A stretch of DNA of 64,000 nt. Source: DATFKA01 sp042095835. GTDB lineage: Bacteria > Bacteroidota > Bacteroidia > Chitinophagales > Saprospiraceae. The stretch lies in assembly GCA_042095835.1 (NCBI GenBank), contig JBELML010000002.1, positions 46,879-110,878 of the forward strand, read 5' to 3'. The position numbers were made by a program, and so were the translations under genes. Positions within the stretch are counted from its first letter, which is position 1. The number at the start of each line of letters is the position of its first letter. This document shows positions 63,701-64,000 of the stretch, piece after piece. The notes beneath the pieces are model-generated. The model worked only from the letters and a program-made list of their open reading frames with translations. It ran no database searches and had not been told where the DNA came from.

Positions 63701-63914
63701 CTCCTGCGGTACCCATGTAATACAATTGTGGTTGATCCTCTACACCGACAATCGTACCGGCCCTTCCTCCTCGAAAGGGACCTACTAAACGCCACTGCAT
63801 GGCATCAAAATGTGCTTCTTGAAATTTACTTTGATCATTAGTCTGTGCATCCACAGGAAAGGAAGCGATAATCAAAGCGATGATTAATAATGGAATCCAA
63901 TTGATGGTTTTCAT
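60783..63914 (-). CDS. Large exported VPS10/BNR-repeat beta-propeller protein
   Basis: A 1043-residue exported protein with a signal peptide (ending VDAQ). Residues about 30-750 form VPS10/sortilin-like propellers with many BNR/Asp-box turns (KTQDAGNSWT, KSTDAGKTWK, RSDDGGATWR, VTKDGGKTWD). A beta domain (about 790-900) follows and a helical C-terminal part (about 905-1030, rich in Glu, Lys, Gln) ends the protein. Propellers of this kind bind proteins or glycans; no peptidase motif is seen. No T9SS sorting domain is present. A palindromic repeat copy lies just upstream. Confidence 0.9.
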   Translation of the reverse strand: MKTINWIPLLIIALIIASFPVDAQTNDQSKFQEAHFDAMQWRLVGPFRGGRAGTIVGVEDQPQLYYMGTAGGGVWKTQDAGNSWTCISDGFFGGSIGAVAVAESDPNVIYVGEGEQTLRGNVSSGHGMWKSTDAGKTWKFIGLDDSEHIGRIRVHPTNPDLVYVAAIGNLWKPNDMRGIYRSKDGGENWERILFESDKAGAVDIILDPNNPRIIYASTWEMKRNGYRMDSGGPGSKLWKSTDSGETWTDITRNPGLPDGVNGIIGVTVSPQNSERLWTIIENQNGGVFRSDDGGATWRKTSTNRNLRQRAWYYSRIYADPQNEDLVYVCNVGFWVSKDGGNNFSSISTPHSDHHDLWINPSNNQLLALADDGGGQISTDQGANWTTYHNQPTSQFYRVTTDNHFPFRIYGAQQDNSSIRINHRGKGSAITERDWEPSAGGESAHLAPDPNNPDIVYGGTYKGYMMRLDHSTGQLRSTNVWPDNPAGSGAEVMKYRFNWNYPISFSPHDPNKLYAGSNYLHVSYNGGQSWEVISPDLSRNDAETIKSSGGPITQDNTGAEFYANIFVINESPLEKDLIWVGTDDGKVSVTKDGGKTWDEVTPPGPRLNMMNCIDVHPTKKGVAYLAATSYKFGDYTPYLYKTSNYGKSWKLITKGIPDNYYTRAIRADKTRDGLLYAGTEWGMFVSFDDGEQWTPFQLNLPITAIRDLHVRDNMLIAATHGRSFWMIDDLSPLHQLEEKIVQEDFYLFQPKPNYRMAQGGGWGRADYRKVGENHPNGVLFQYMINQMEEGEEVSLEIRELDDDLIQTFSNKKKGSAALEAAKGGNRFVWDMRYPGFKEFPGMVLYSSPNRGPKAPPGMYKAVLKMNGRSVEQEFEILPDPRLSNTPEDYQTQFEYLIQVRDEVTNAHQAMLDIRALKKDMAYLQEKIADNPDATELENLMKGFKGKMEGIENNIHMTKNQSRQDPLNYGIRINNRIAFLLADQQRGDYPPTDQAIAFFEQVQEELKVEIDSLDQLIEEELPKINEKAQAFGIKIISPRKKIGNP

Positions 63915-63938
63915 ACTTTCCGATTTTTATTTTTCTAG

Positions 63939-64000
63939 TTTAGTAACACTCCAATAATAACTTATCGATTTTGATGGAATCTTTTAATCCAAGTACTACG
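63939..64000. repeat. Dispersed palindromic repeat, copy 3 (cut by window end)
   Basis: The last 62 bases match the left end of copies 1 and 2, including the exact block CGATTTTGATGGAATCTT, in the same orientation. The rest lies outside the window. Confidence 0.8.

Overview
The window comes from a Bacteroidota chromosome of moderate G+C content, most likely a member of the Saprospiria. The signs are type IX secretion system (T9SS) sorting domains of both type A and type B, PorP/SprF and PorE-like proteins, mevalonate-pathway genes, many small families typical of the phylum (DUF4920, DUF2911, DUF4230, GYDIA-type GHMP kinase), few Shine-Dalgarno sites, and two matches to the Bacteroidota promoter (TTTG, about 20 nt, TAnnTTTG). 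Genus is not assignable by eye.

Layout. 0-4.2 kb: a His-rich DUF4198/HupE pair, an apiosidase-like glycosidase and a PD40 propeller protein. 4.3-17.9 kb: a cell-surface block on the minus strand (PorP/SprF protein, PorE-like OmpA protein, a 2281-residue type-B T9SS adhesin, then a type-A T9SS protein with an M43-like domain whose active site is lost). 18.5-26.5 kb: beta-helix protein, NlpC/P60 lipoprotein, DUF4230, DUF2911-TPR, TlpA-like thioredoxin and a TMTC-like membrane protein. 26.8-31.2 kb: three tandem amidohydrolase paralogues, of which only the middle one keeps the metal ligands. 31.6-35.8 kb: type 2 isopentenyl-diphosphate isomerase, HMG-CoA reductase, GHMP kinase and Nfu. 35.8-39.5 kb: two tandem secreted MORN-repeat/caspase proteins. 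39.9-42.0 kb: DUF4920, HD-domain protein, YraN. 42.3-46.8 kb: a MacAB-like ABC efflux operon with two different permeases. 47-52.8 kb: two unknown lipoproteins, an NrtR-like regulator, DoxX, an FAD dehydrogenase and kdsA. 52.9-58 kb: fasciclin protein followed by an accessory stretch with two 100-N assembly gaps, short-period repeats, an AT-rich helical-repeat gene facing a 46-residue peptide gene, and a tandem array of at least four tRNA-like genes with its own promoter and terminator. 58.1-64 kb: GH113-like lipoprotein, an ECF sigma/anti-sigma pair and a large VPS10/BNR propeller protein.

How genes work together. The PorP-PorE-adhesin operon reads as a T9SS cargo with its dedicated outer-membrane partner and a peptidoglycan-anchoring subunit. 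Idi2, HMG-CoA reductase and the GHMP kinase are part of one isoprenoid route. ATPase, two permeases and adaptor form one efflux pump. SigmaE-like factor and RskA-like protein form a regulatory pair.

Most unusual: (1) the tRNA-like array at 57.0-57.9 kb, whose genes have a class II body, G73 and a perfect T-arm but an anticodon loop without U33; (2) a palindromic dispersed repeat seen three times, with compensatory changes between copies; (3) heptamer repeat arrays that form an inverted pair at 42 kb and recur at an assembly gap at 53.8 kb; (4) the tandem MORN-caspases; (5) loss of catalytic residues in an M43-like protein and in two of three amidohydrolases.
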